Shown here: positions 48,890-60,615 of the stretch, piece by piece | Numbering within the stretch: position 1 is the stretch's first letter | How the letters are laid out: every line of letters starts with the position of its first letter | Assembly: GCA_028455995.1 (NCBI GenBank) | Contig: JABELC010000013.1 | Coordinates: 744,001 to 808,000 of the forward strand | Length of the DNA: 64,000 bases | Direction: 5' to 3' | From: Scleromitrula shiraiana | Taxonomy: Eukaryota; Ascomycota; Leotiomycetes; Helotiales; Sclerotiniaceae | The notes under the pieces: generated by a model | The model's database searches: none | Seen by the model: the letters and a program-made list of their open reading frames with translations, nothing else | What the model was told of the DNA's origin: nothing | Made by a program: the position numbers and the translations under genes

Positions 48890-50037
48890 GGTAGGTATTT
48901 ATATGATTATGATTGTGAGATCATAAATGGAGGGGAAAGAGGAGGGAGAGGAAAATTAAAGAAGAATTGAAGATCCTTAGAAAATAAGAAAGATGAGAAA
49001 AGAGAGTGGAAAGGTAATCCGATTGATATATATGCCTTACTTATATCCATCCTTCTGTACTTACCTTATCGTTTTTTTTTTCACTTTTTTCACTTTACTT
49101 GTGTATATCTCCTCTTGCGTGAATATCGATTAATGTGAGAGAGCGGGGTTCAGATAGACATATGCTAGGTATGCCTGTGTAGCTTGGGTAACTTTGCTAG
49201 CATCAAATCAATCAAATCAATTCAAAGTTCCTGCATTGGACGAACGAATGAACCTTTTCCATTCTAGTACGGTATTTGCTTGTACCTACTATGAACCTTT
49301 TTCATTCTAGTACCGTATTTGCTTGTACCTACTATATCTTATCTTTTGAATTTGAATCTCTAGAGCTCTCTATGCACTTAGCTTGAGAGCTCGATTCCCC
49401 ATTTTGATGTTGATTTCGTGATGGTTATTCCTAAAAAGGCAGCTGTTAAAGAAGAGAGGAGACTCGTTCGTCATCGATCTTTGATAAGCATTCTCTTGAG
49501 TAAGAATTGAATATCATCATGATATCGGAATTGGCAATAATATCTTGTCATTGAATGATATCCAAGTGATGGACAATTGCTTACTGTACACACATTCAAG
49601 AATTTAATAGTGTAGACTTTGCTTTGTATTGCATTGTATATTTACAAGTCGTGGGGAATTGATGGGAAAAGATTAATGCTTTGTCATACCTTCCCTGCAA
49701 CATTTTGGTGGGTGGACTCGAGTGCGTAGACAGGCGCAGGTCGTCTCATATAACAGTTCCATCCTACAGAAATACATGTACTTTAGCTATCTTAAGTCTC
49801 CATATTTAATTCAACCTGTATAATTGGCACCTTGTGAGCTGTAGCTTGCAACAGGTAAAGAGGGTACAAAGGAAAAGATGTCACGAGGAAATATATATAT
49901 ATATATAGGGGTCACTAAAAATCAGATTTAATATTTCGTTTCTCTAATACAATCGTGTGTCTAACCAATCATCCCAAGTTCCTTCATAATAAATACAATT
50001 TGTTTTCTCCTCCAATGTCATGTAATCTCAAAGATAT
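48890..50037. other. Promoter of the secreted carboxypeptidase and 3' flank of carboxypeptidase Y
   Basis: 1.15 kb without a gene. It contains a 43-bp tandem duplication (49248-49333), poly-T and CACTTT stretches near 49070-49100 and an AT repeat near 49896-49910. Confidence 0.6.
49248..49333. repeat. 43-bp tandem duplication
   Basis: Copies at 49248-49290 and 49291-49333 differ at two positions. They lie about 360-445 bp upstream of the secreted carboxypeptidase start, in its promoter region. Confidence 0.92.
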
Positions 50038-51828
50038 CTAGAGGGTATAATCATTGAGCCACTTGTTAAGGAAATCTAATGAAGCTTCGGGTTGATCCAT
50101 GGGAACCATGTGACCAGCACCAAAGATACGAGCAAAGGTGAAGTTACCACTGGACTTGAAGGTACCAGTCTTGTCACCGTTATCCAACTTAAGATCCTTG
50201 GTCTTGGCAGCATTGAAGTCCTTTTGTCCAGGCCATTCAAGAGCTTCAGTCCAAGCTTGGTTACCGAGCCAATTGCAAATGTAATCAGCATCACCAGCAT
50301 AGATCAAGACTGGAATTTCCTCGATGATGCTTGGAACCAATCGGTGGAAAGGTTGCATCCAATCACCTTGGAAGAGGAAGTTTCTGTTGATATCAAAGTT
50401 ACAGCTGTCATAGCTGCTAACCTCAACACCGAGTTCCTTTTGAACTTCAGCCTTGTTCAAGTATTCACTGATCCATCCGAGAGCAGAGTAGCACAAGTTG
50501 CTGCTGTCCTCACACTTGCCACGGATATCGTAGACGTTCTACAAGAGTTAGTAAATGATTTATGAAGATAATCGGTGCTATTAACATACCTGTCCTGTTC
50601 TTTGGTATGGTCCGATCATAGCATTGTTGCAGTAAATGCTTGCAGGAACGCAGGACCAAATACTTTGGCTATCGTAACAGCTCTGGATCAAGCTTTGGCA
50701 ACGTGGAAGAGCGTTATCCATAGCTTGACATTCACCTTGGTCAAGAACAGCTGGGTAACCACCCTTTCCACAAGCCATTGGTCTGTAATGCTCGTATTGT
50801 GTAAGTCCGTCAGTCAAACCGTTACCGATAAGAATCGACTTCAAGTTGATGTTGCGCTTCTTGTGAGATAAGATCTCGGAAGTGAAAACTGGGATATAGT
50901 GACCAGCATAAGATTCACCAGCAATGTGGAAGTCTTGCTTTGCGTATTCGGGGAATTGCTTGAAGAACAAGGTAAGAAGAGCGTAAACATCCTTGCCAGC
51001 AGCAATGGTATTACTAACAGATCCACCACTGTATGAGTATCCGACATTGACGGGTTGGTCAAGGAAAATAACGGAAGCATTGGCGTTCCATGAGTATGGG
51101 TTGTTGTGGAGCTTGAGGTTCTTGTCGATAGAAGCTGGTCCAAGTTCGAGGAAAAGACCGGTCAACGATGAACAACCTGGTCCACCGTTCAACCATAGTA
51201 CTACTGGATCGTTCTTGGGATCATTTCGAGACTCAAAAAACCCTTTGCTGAGTTAGCACATTGAGCCGATTGAAGGGTGGGGAACAGTGAAGCGCAAAGG
51301 TGGAAAGTATGCGCGATAATCATCAGAATAGCAAAACTTACAATAAAACAAGTGTTTATCGTTCTCTTCATCATCTAAGTAACCACTGTATTGCTTGACC
51401 TTATCAACACCAAGCTTTGTAGGATCAACCTTCTTGGCTCTCATGTTGTATTTCTCGAGCTTTCCATCAATCTCACGCTCCTTCTCTCCATTGGCATTCT
51501 CAACCCAAACACTTTGGATATCTGCGCCTTTGACCACATAATCCCAAGTGTTATCAGGCTTTCTGACATGCGGTTTGGGTGCTGAGAAGAAGGTTGCTGC
51601 ATCCATCGCCTCCGGAAAGAGCATGGCGACTTCATCCCAGACAGCTTTGGCCTCAGAAGTCATCTCTTTCATCGACTCTGTGAGATGGCTCAAAGAGTCC
51701 ATGGATTTGTGCCATGCTTCAGAAACTGGCTTTGCTGCATCTTGGAACGGGTTCTTGAAGACCTGTTGTTGAGGTGCGATAGCTGCCGTAGCCGCGCCCA
51801 CAAAGACAGTGGATGCGAGGAGCTTCAT
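50038..51828 (-). CDS. cpyA: Carboxypeptidase Y (vacuolar S10 serine carboxypeptidase)
   Basis: Three exons, 51342-51828, 50590-51242 and 50038-50538, make 546 residues, close to the fungal norm. Intron 1 has donor GTAAGT, branch site CTAAC and acceptor CAAAG; intron 2 is GTATGT. The signal peptide is MKLLASTVFVGAATAAIA. A propeptide of about 100 residues follows, then the mature region with [20 protein letters not shown]. Catalytic residues lie in AGESYAGHY (Ser273), AGDADYICNW (Asp about 463) and GAGHMVPMDQP (His523). NGGPGCSS forms the oxyanion loop. The enzyme is made as a zymogen and sorted through the secretory path to the vacuole for protein turnover. The symbol follows Aspergillus usage. 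Its neighbour is a second S10 gene on the same strand, but sequence and intron positions differ greatly, so this is not a recent duplication. Confidence 0.95.
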
Positions 51829-52895
51829 GATGAAGTTAATCTAATGAAATAAAGCTCTATGGTATATGTGTTGATGAAATAATAAGAGAATAATGTTTTT
51901 TATGATGAAGAAAAGATATGAGAATAGAATGGGGTGAATGGATGGATGGATTGTATGAAGCTTTAAGGAAGAAAGAAGGAACCTAGGTTAAGTAGAAGTG
52001 AGGCGGTAACTTGAGTAGTAAGTAATAAGTTGTTAGGGTAACCATGAGCTACCACGCTACCTAAGCTGCTGCGCGCTCGTGCTCTCATTTGATTGATTCA
52101 TTACGTAGCATGCATGGGGCTTGTCTTATCCGTTACCCATTATCTGCCAGGTACACACATAGAACTAATAAGCATATGCGAGATATATGAACTCCCATTA
52201 TTCCCGTCAGAAGATATCAATAACTCCGGATTGCAGAAATCAGAAATTCGGTGTATTTATTTATTTATTGTTTCAATCAAATTACTGATATGATATATAG
52301 AGAAGATTGCGATAGAACTTCATATTGATTCATCATGTTACTCAATTGTCGGATGAATGCCTCTTATCTAACTAATGTAATTTGCAGGCCGGCCTTCAAC
52401 ATCCCCTTACCCCTACTGGGCCTATAGGCACTTCATTGCCATCAGAACCAACAAGGTTCTAGAAATCCTGTGACTCAATGATTCGAAATGTCTAAGAGTT
52501 TGATCAAGGATGAAGGAGTATGATACAAGAATACGGATACACCGTACTTACTTTGGCGCAGAATTGAGCAGATAAGGTGCAGTCAAAAACATAATGAACT
52601 TAGGAGGGTTTATTTGTGTAAAATCAAATTCAATATGAAAATATATACTCTAAAATCAATACTTGAGTACTCAAGGCGCTGTATTCTCCGAAGCAGATGA
52701 GATAAATAGGGTTGAAAGTATGATATAATTGCGGAGAATCTAGTAGGTAGCGTAGGTGACTCAGCGGGGTGAAAGTCCCTCGGATGAAAAAAAATCACAA
52801 AAAACCATATAATCACACAACCATAAAATCTCATAACCCCTTCAAAAGATCACTGCAAATTCCCATACAAAGACAAAAAGAATTCTGTCGTCAAA
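51829..52895. other. Divergent spacer between carboxypeptidase Y and SDO1
   Basis: 1.07 kb, AT-rich, carrying promoters for both genes. An AACCTAGGTT palindrome sits near 51980. An ATG at 52784 opens a frame that overlaps the SDO1 start in another frame; it would inhibit SDO1 if included in the mRNA. No gene seen. Confidence 0.55.
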
Positions 52896-53822
52896 ATGCC
52901 TATAAAGCAACCTTCCAACCAAATAAAACTTACCAACGTCTCGCTGGTCCGCTACAAGAAAGCCAAAAAGCGCTTCGAAATAGCCTGCTACAAGAACAAA
53001 GTCCTAGAATGGCGATCGGGCAACGAAAAAGATCTCGACAACGTTCTTCAAATCCCTAACGTATTCCTCAATGTATCTAAAGGCCAAACCGCACCTAACG
53101 CGGACCTAGCCACAGCATTTGGAGCCGGTGTTCCCGTACAAGATATCATTCTCGAGATATTAAACAAAGGAGAGTTGCAAGTAGGAGAGAAGGAAAGACA
53201 TGCACAATTAGACCGAGTTCACAACGAAGTGATTGGAATTGTGGCGAGCAAATTGGTAGATCCGAGGACGAAGAGAGTTTACACAACTGGTATGATTGAA
53301 AAAGCGCTGGAGATGTTGAGTTCGCAGGGTTCGCAAGCACAGCAAGCACAACAGCAGGATAAGAATGGCGGTAGTGGAACAGCTACACCTACGACAGGAG
53401 AAGAAGGCGATGCGAAACCAAAATCGAAAGATGCAGTATGGACGGGAGTGGTAGCTACGAAGAGTGCAAAGAGTCAAGCTTTGGAGGCCATGAAAGCATT
53501 GATTGCAAATCAACCGATTCCAGTGGCAAGGGCGAGGATGAGATTGCGTGTTACGTTGCCCTCGAAGATCCTAAAGCAAGCGGTTAAGTCTGCGGGACCA
53601 GTAGAGGGAGAGGATGGAGAGAAGGCAAAGGGGACAATTAAGGACCGAGTTTTGGCGTATGTGGAGCAGGTAGAGACACAGGATGTTATGGGGTCGGAGT
53701 GGGAGGTTGTGGGGTTTGTGGAACCGGGAGCTTTTAAGGGTCTGGGGGATTTTATCAGTACGGAGACTAAAGGACAAGGAAGGGTTGAAGTGCTGGATAT
53801 GGCTGTTACTCATGAGGATTAA
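52896..53822 (+). CDS. SDO1: Ribosome maturation factor SDO1 (SBDS family)
   Basis: Single exon, 308 residues. The N-terminal domain is classic: PSNQIKLTNVSLVRYKKAKK, RFEIACYKNKVLEWRSG and NEKDLDNVLQIPNVFLNVSK, then KGELQVGEKERHAQL. The middle domain (RTKRVYTTGMIEKALEML) is followed by a 40-residue Gln/Gly/Thr-rich insert (about 145-185) absent from human SBDS (250 residues). The chain resumes with TKSAKSQALEAMKALIANQP, ARMRLRVTLP and a C-terminal domain ending KGQGRVEVLDM. SDO1 works with the GTPase Efl1 to release Tif6 from late 60S subunits in the cytoplasm. It lies beside two ribosomal protein genes, probably by chance. The ATG at 52896 agrees with the conserved N-terminus. Confidence 0.96.
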   Translation: MPIKQPSNQIKLTNVSLVRYKKAKKRFEIACYKNKVLEWRSGNEKDLDNVLQIPNVFLNVSKGQTAPNADLATAFGAGVPVQDIILEILNKGELQVGEKERHAQLDRVHNEVIGIVASKLVDPRTKRVYTTGMIEKALEMLSSQGSQAQQAQQQDKNGGSGTATPTTGEEGDAKPKSKDAVWTGVVATKSAKSQALEAMKALIANQPIPVARARMRLRVTLPSKILKQAVKSAGPVEGEDGEKAKGTIKDRVLAYVEQVETQDVMGSEWEVVGFVEPGAFKGLGDFISTETKGQGRVEVLDMAVTHED

Positions 53823-54175
53823 GGGTCTATGTTCTAGATTCTTGGTTTGGTCTTGGGTTTGGAGTATTTAGCGGGCATATAAAGGAGATACCTGGTTAAC
53901 AAAAGCAATTCTTACTTCGGGTGGTTGAGATTCAGATAATATATTCATAGATTTGGTCAATACAAGGTCACAGTTGCGATTGATATAGTATGTCGTGCAT
54001 AATTGGACAGATGCAAGGAGATAGATTCATTTATTTTATTTCCATGAACTGAATACATTGGAGTACGCCCAGTAACAGCATCATGCTGTAAAAGCCATTT
54101 TTAGCCATATGAAATGTATCAATCCATCGCAAAAGCCACACTCCATCCAGCCGAAAAATCCCAAACCGCACACGT
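53823..54175. other. Convergent 3' flanks of SDO1 and RPS18
   Basis: 353 bp holding both 3' UTRs. Nothing else seen. Confidence 0.7.
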
Positions 54176-55004
54176 TTAACCACCCTTCTTCTTGGAAACA
54201 CCGACAGTTCTACCTCTACGTCCAGTGGTCTTTGAGTGTTGTCCACGGACACGGAGTCCCCAGTAGTGACGGAGACCACGATGGGCACGGATCTTCTTTA
54301 AGCGTTCCAAATCCTCACGGAGCTTGGAGTCGACACCGTTGGCAAGGACTTGGAAATCCTTACCATCAACGATATCGCGTTGACGATTGAGGAACCAAGT
54401 TGGGATCTTGTATTGGGTTGGGTTTTGGATGATAGTAACAATTCGCTCGAGTTCTTCGGAAGTAAGTTCACCGGCGCTATAACTTTGATTAGTCCTTGCT
54501 CGATTGTTCTTCGCCTCCAAATATTGCATACCGCTTGTTAAGATCAACATCGGCCTTCTTGCAGACCAAGTTGGAGTAACGACGTCCAACACCCTTGATC
54601 TTGGTCAAGGCGTACATGACTGTTGTGATTGTTAGTATCTGTATGATTCGGATCGAGGCATTCCCATTCGAAGGGGGGGAAGCATTTTTGGTGGTATTTA
54701 CCCTTTTCTTGACCACGAACTGTGGAAAACAAATTAGCAGAGGTTCAGGGTGCAAATTTTGGTCGACATCATACCATTAGTGTTGAGTAAACGGAGAATG
54801 TACTGGAAGTTCGACTTCTCTCCACTGCATAATCATGAGGGTCAGCTTCTGAATAACCTCAATGTTCAAGATACGCTCCAAATTCGACAATTTCAACTAC
54901 ATTGCGATCCCCACTCGAGAACACAAGCAATGATGCCACAAATCGCATATGTGTACGTTGGAATATTTTGGGAGTCGAGTAGGTACATACGTGACGAGAG
55001 ACAT
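54176..55004 (-). CDS. RPS18: 40S ribosomal protein S18 (uS13)
   Basis: Five exons, 54991-55004, 54775-54824, 54702-54719, 54532-54619 and 54176-54476, join in frame to 156 residues, the usual length. Sequence is MSLVT, GEKSNFQYILRLLNTN, VRGQEKVMYALTKIKGVGRR, YSNLVCKKADVDLNKRAGEL and so on, ending GRRGRTVGVSKKKGG. It belongs to the head of the small subunit and contacts 18S rRNA and the large-subunit bridge. Exon 1 has only 14 coding bases and exon 3 only 18. Four introns in a gene of 0.8 kb is high, as is usual for fungal ribosomal protein genes. It is transcribed divergently from RPL17 across 259 bp. Confidence 0.96.
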
Positions 55005-55263
55005 GATGGGCGACGATGTCTCTAAATTGTCGATTGTCGTTGTAGTCGTGAGGATTTTCGAAGTCCAAAAAAAATCCAAGTTTCGCTGGAAGGGACAAAC
55101 GGTGCCGGATTTTAGCGCCCTTACTAAAAAAGGTCTAGTTGTGCATCACGTGTTAGGGCAAGATTCTTGCAAGCGAGCCAAAATGGAAGGAACATCGAAA
55201 TCTCATCGGTCGAAAAACAACGAGAAATTCCCGTACTAACGACAGCATCAACAAACCGTCAAG
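55005..55263. promoter_or_regulatory. Divergent RPS18-RPL17 promoter with abutting CACGTG and TTAGGG
   Basis: The 259 bp between the two start codons must hold both promoters and leaders. CACGTG (55147-55152) directly abuts TTAGGG (55153-55158). The first is the E-box bound by Cbf1-type bHLH factors, the second the telomeric-type Tbf1 site. In Candida albicans, Tbf1 and Cbf1 together mark ribosomal protein promoters; conservation of that pair here is an inference. A/T tracts lie on both sides. Confidence 0.6.
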
Positions 55264-56271
55264 ATGGTACGTTTAAATATTTCCTTTTGTGATTTTACAG
55301 GGCCCCCGATTGTTCCGATTCAATTGCGACAATTAGAAGGCTCAAAACCTGAAGTTGGATCGATTTTGGCTGTTGGAACTTGGGCGGATCAGTATACCTT
55401 CATATACGAAATTTGGACAATTATTTGTGTTTGAACATATTTACTAACAACTATTTTTCCTACAGGTACGATACGCCGCCACTGAAATCGCACCTGGTTC
55501 GTTATGGCTCTGCCCTCCTCGAGTTTCGAAAATATCACAAAAGATCCAATACTAACTCTTTACCCACAGCCAAGTCGGCCAGATCCCGTGGATCTTACCT
55601 CCGAGTTTCTTTCAAGAATACCAGAGAAGTCGCTCAAAGCATCAACGGTAATAACAGTCAGCTTGTTGGAAGGGGACATTTGGGCTAATTGGGATCGTAG
55701 GATGGAAGTTGCAAAGAGCCTTGAAGTTCCTTGAGAATGTTCAAGAGCACAAGGAGGCTGTTCCAATGAGAAGATACGCTGGAGGAACTGGACGTGCTGC
55801 TCAGGGTACGTTCTAGAACATCAGGAGGAATTGATCGTAGAAGGATTTGCCGACTAATGGTTTGCAAATAGGAAAACAATTCGGTGTATCCCGCGCCAGA
55901 TGGCCAGTCAAGTCCGCCGAGTTCCTTTTGGGTCTCTTGAAGAACGCAGAGGCAAACGCCGATACCAAGGGTCTCGACACCGGAAACTTGATCGTTAAGC
56001 ACATTCAAGTCAACCAAGCACCAAAGCAACGCCGAAGAACATACCGTGCTCACGGTCGTGTAAGTTTTTATGTTTGGTTCGAAAGACTGTTTTACGATAC
56101 TAATACATTTGCTAGATCAACCCATACATGTCAAATCCTTGCCACATCGAAATGATCTTGACCGAAGGAGAGGAGGTTGTTCAAAAGTCTGAGGCTGTTG
56201 TTCGTGAGGATGCACACTTGAGCTCCAGACAACGTGGTGCTCGTACCCGTCGTGCTATCACTGCTGCATAG
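55264..56271 (+). CDS. RPL17: 60S ribosomal protein L17 (uL22)
   Basis: Six exons, 55264-55266, 55466-55496, 55570-55647, 55701-55805, 55872-56059 and 56116-56271, make 186 residues. The protein reads MVRYAATEIAPAKSARSRGS, YLRVSFKNTREVAQSING, WKLQRALKFLENVQEHKEAV, PMRRYAGGTGRAAQGKQFG, HIQVNQAPKQRRRTYRAHGR and ends RGARTRRAITAA. uL22 lines the peptide exit tunnel of the large subunit. The first coding exon is the ATG alone, followed at once by a GTACGT donor. Reading on without splicing gives no ribosomal protein, so the splice is required. It shares a promoter with RPS18. Confidence 0.96.
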
Positions 56272-56913
56272 ATGTTCTTTTTTATGGATGGGGTGTTGCG
56301 ATGGGCATTGATATGAGGTCATGGAAGGGGGCTTTCTTAAAATGGATGGCTTGTACTTGAGTGACATATTTGCTGATCAATTTTAAATGAACCAAAAGAA
56401 GAATTTCTCGCAAACATCTTGACAATGCTCATTGATTAATGTATAATTGTGAGGTTTAACATGATAATCAAATACATAATAAAATCATTTTATTTGCTTC
56501 TCATTCTCACCTATTCATACAGGATATATTGTAGTACACATTCTGTGGACCATGAAGACAAGACATCTGTTGGTCGATCTGGTTATGTCCTATTCAAGCG
56601 TACATCAAGTCGTGAGACCTTAGTGCCTAATATCCTCCATCCCATAAACTCCTCTATTTGTATGGCCATTCCATAAGATACCATTAAGCCTTGCTATGCT
56701 TGCATTCGTAAATTCATAAATTCATGGCAGTGCGCCCAATTCCAATGAACAGAGAAAAGAACGGTGTAGTAAGAAAGAAAGGAAGAAATAAACAAAAACG
56801 AATACAACACGCTTTGAATGGATGAATATGTGTAGAAGATCTATCCTCAAACTGCTGCTAAGCCAAATCTCAAGACATCCCTATCCAGTGTGAGTACATG
56901 CAAGAGATAGATA
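56272..56913. other. Convergent 3' flanks of RPL17 and the F-box gene
   Basis: 642 bp, AT-rich, with no gene. Confidence 0.65.
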
Positions 56914-59516
56914 TTAAGAATTATGCTCGTCATAAGATGGCGGTGTAGCCTCGATGATACCGTCGAATCGTCCAATACCCGCACGACAGACACCGTCATG
57001 TTGCGCTTCATTCCTCAATTCATATCGATCAGGGCCCCAACCAACAGTCATATTCCAAGCATTCTCAAGAGTTCTAGTCTCAATGGCATCTATATGGTTT
57101 GATATAGTGCCAAATGAAGTATCATGTGGCTTCATCATGACCGATTCAAGATCGCCTATTCGTTTTATAATAAGAGCATTCGAGGGCGGCGAAGCTTGCA
57201 TGTTTGGCTCGTCAAGGGCTGTTTGATCAAAATCAAGAGGAAGTCGAACGTATCCGCAAGTTTTGAATTCAAGTCTTCTGAGATGTGATTCGATTTGGGG
57301 TGAAGGTTCTTGCTCATTGACAGGGTCTCTAAAATAACGCATGTCTGCTAATCTAGTACCAGGGGTCAATAGATCGATAGCATGAGCCCAGGAGCCATGG
57401 CGAGGTTCATCAAGCGAGTCTGGCAGTGATCCCGCAGGATCATTGGCAGCCGGTGGTGGTGGGCCAACTGCGTGTGGAACTGCTAGTGCGCCATGGGCAC
57501 CACCAAATGCAACTAGTGCCAGTGGATTCTGATTTGGTTGAGCAGCATGAGCAACTTGTGGGAGAGCAACATTTTGGTTGTACTGGTGCTGATTATGTCG
57601 GACAATTGGAGCTGGATTTGTTCCAGAAACAACAGGAGCACTCAAAGATACTGATTCAAGAGTGAGACTTTGCAGAGCGTGCTTTTTAATGTTATGGACA
57701 AATCGTGTAAAGATATGTGGGCTCAACCAGCAATTCTTTAACGAGAGATGTTCAACATGGGGTAGCGATAATATTGTTGAATCTTGGATCCTGTTCACCA
57801 TCTCGTACTGTTGTGACACTACAGGAGCAGGCAATATATGCTGATTCCTGGAGAAGAGGCCTGCCGAATACTCCCCACCACTCAACCATTCGAAATGTAG
57901 AGATTTGATATTCGCTCGTTGTGAAATATGTTCGTGGAAAAGTTGGAAGACGCTACCCACAGCTATGGAAGGCACCACTCTTTTATCTTGGACCCAGCTC
58001 GTGGGAAGCTTCACGACATCACGCCAGTCGGGAATCATAGCCAGTGACAGGCTCTTCAGCTGTGGCAGGCTATCCCAGAAGTCACTGCGACGAAGAATTG
58101 GCAGATGACGATTTGGCAAACGCGCGATGGTGAGTGTTTGGATATTGACGAATGTTTGGGGGTTGTCGATGATAGCAATTGCATAAGATTGCATAAACGC
58201 TCGCTGGGCCCACTCAATCTCAAGCAACATCTCCTTCTGGGCGCTAGTGAGATCGTTTGGCTTGAGAGATTGTGTATCGGATTTGCAGCTCGTAGCCTTG
58301 AACACGTTTCCATCATCATTGGTTTCAGATGCCCCATCATCATCTGAATTATCGACGGAGTTAAAATATGACCCTTCAAGTGCCGCATTCGCTGGGGCCC
58401 TGGATCTATTCTCCATTATGGATTGAAAGGTTGGGGAAAGACGATTATTTTCCAAAGGCTGGTTGTCATCTGGAGAAGTTTCTACCTCTACTTGTTCTTC
58501 TTCATCTCCGAGTAGGATACCGAGCGAATGCTCCAATATATCACCGGAATATCCGGATTCCCGTAACAGTCTCTGCAGCATTGAATATCGCGTTTCGATA
58601 GCTCCGCGATCAGAACGTCCAACTCCTAAACGAAGACGGTTGGAATATATTGATGGTGCTTTACCACTTTTCTGCACATTTACCTTGGGTTCTGGAACAA
58701 ATCTCTTTGAACCAAACACTGAAACCTTCTCACCACGAGCAATAACTCTTTGGTTAGTATCAGGACCAGATAGCCATCCCAAGCCGCCATCAATAGATAA
58801 CCCAAGTTCTGTGGCATTTGTGATATAACGTAATGCTTTTGCCATCGTTCGTGTTTCATCCGCTGTTTGTTCAAGCCCTTCGAGTTGGGCATATCTATTA
58901 TACTTCTTAAACGGCCATCGATAAACCCCCCAAAATGATGTGATAGTGTCGTGATCATTCTTCGGGGGAGGTTTAGCTAGTTTCTCCATATCAAGTTCGA
59001 ATGCTGAGAGATGTTAGTTTCTTGCGCCAACTCGACAACTGTTGGGAAACCTACACATCGCAAAACGTAAAATGTGCCGACCAAATCCTAGAAAGATTAG
59101 CAATGACAACCTTGGTGATGATGCATTACCAAATATATACCTTGAAACACACGCATGCCTTTGTCCTGAAGCATAATTGCTCCTCGCATTTCGTCGCCTG
59201 GGGCTCGCGATGTTTGCGAAAAGGTTGGTTCGGGAGTAACGCCATATATTTCTGGTTTGAAGGGTACAACGACAACCCGAAAAAGGTATTCGGATACTTT
59301 CTTCTCGAATTCTTTGTTGACCAATCGCATATTTTGTATAGAGGAACGGGGAAGGTATGATATGATGAGGGTAAAAAGCTCCACCGGAAGTCGTCTTTGG
59401 GGCCATGTAGCTATATCCATTTAGTTAACAGATGTGTATCACCGACTTGTAGAATTTGCAAACTTGCCTGCTACCACTACTGTCTTTTCCTTCCCATTAT
59501 TGGACTTTGAAGCCAT
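56914..59516 (-). CDS. F-box protein, large
   Basis: Best model: four exons, 59468-59516, 59141-59410, 59055-59087 and 56914-59003, giving 813 residues. The first intron would be a GC-AG intron (GCAAGT donor, CTAA branch, ATAG acceptor). The simpler alternative starts at ATG 59420 without it. The F-box lies near residues 25-65 (RRLPVELFTLIISYLPRSSI, QNMRLVNKEFEKKVSEYLFR). Then comes FGRHILRFAMSFELDMEK across two splices. The long middle part contains LQSLTLESVSLSAPVV and other leucine-rich segments like fungal F-box/LRR-type proteins, plus a disordered Pro/Ala-rich loop. F-box proteins recruit substrates to SCF ubiquitin ligases; the target is unknown. Fungal F-box proteins of this type are fast-evolving. 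Confidence 0.82.
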
Positions 59517-60615
59517 TGTGCAGCTTCCTCTGGTTTTGCGCCGCTTTGTTGGAGATGACATGTACATTGTATGTTCAAAAGCCCTCCAATCTTATATTTT
59601 TGATTGAGGTCTAGCACTTTGCGGATAGACAACAAAATCGAAAGCAGCGTGATTTGTAATGGAACGTAACTTGAGAAGGAGCGAATGCACTGGTATAATG
59701 CTAGTGTTTTGATGGATAGTGCAGGAGAGGGGCGATATTTCTTGAACCACGAGGATACCGATTAAGACTTGAAGCTAATAGGATTTGTACAAGGTTAAAG
59801 AAAAGATAGAATTAAAGAATTAAAGGAAGGATAGTTTTGAGCTTGTAACTCTCTCATTCCATTTCTCTGAATATACAAAATCTGCAGGTCTTGTAAAATT
59901 TATTCAAATATTGGTATGGCCGTGTCGGTAATGTTTTGTTATCTGCATCTGATATTCTGCCCCTCTCGAATGAAGTCATGTTAATAAAAGTATGGATTCG
60001 TTTGTTCAATAATGTTTGCTGCTGGGGTAAAATCCCTTTCCCCCCAAAAACTCAGCCTTACTGATTGGTATTAATTCCTTAATAATGAGGCCATAAATTC
60101 AATATAATCCCGCATAGCTTTACTCGAGTACAGTGGATATTTTGTCTCGATCAACTACAGGGTGAAATGGACCAGCGCAGATTCAATCATTTTTATAGAA
60201 TTTCGTCTTGCAATTTGAAGAAAGAAAAAGGATTAATAACGCTTGAAAATATAATCAAAGATGTTTTTCTTCTTATTCTAGGATGATACAAGATCTGTAT
60301 GATTCATTATATATTACTTGCCATCACAGCCTTGTTAGATAGACACTCTCCAAAGATAGGGAACATGGTTCCATCAAACCGTACACCTTTGGAAACTCAT
60401 CTACGGCGAATAGATGTTGCAAATTTGAGCATGACTGAAATCAAGTGATTCTAGACACTATAGTCCTCATATTCCACGCCTTGTACCTCCTCTCAAATAG
60501 ACCTTGAATTATGAGCGTATTAAGACTGGGAAACACGGTTCTTCAATCTTGGACTTACAAACCAACGGTGAAGCAATCCAAGATCCTCCTTTATTTTGGA
60601 TGGTACAGTCTATCA
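59517..60615. other. Spacer between the two minus-strand genes
   Basis: 1.1 kb, AT-rich, with no supportable gene. It includes the F-box promoter and the 3' UTR of the Cys-rich gene. Confidence 0.6.

Noticed and set aside
46586..51828. Recent tandem duplication of the two S10 carboxypeptidases
   Set aside because: The intron positions (nine against two), catalytic motif variants and tails differ too much; adjacency is at most an old relationship.
52784..53059. ATG-started frame overlapping the SDO1 start as an inhibitory uORF
   Set aside because: The A-rich sequence lies close upstream, so the SDO1 transcript probably begins downstream of 52784; kept only as a note.
54825..55465. Intron-encoded C/D snoRNA in RPS18 or RPL17 introns
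   Set aside because: No properly placed C (RTGATGA) and D (CTGA) box pair with terminal stem was found in either long first intron.
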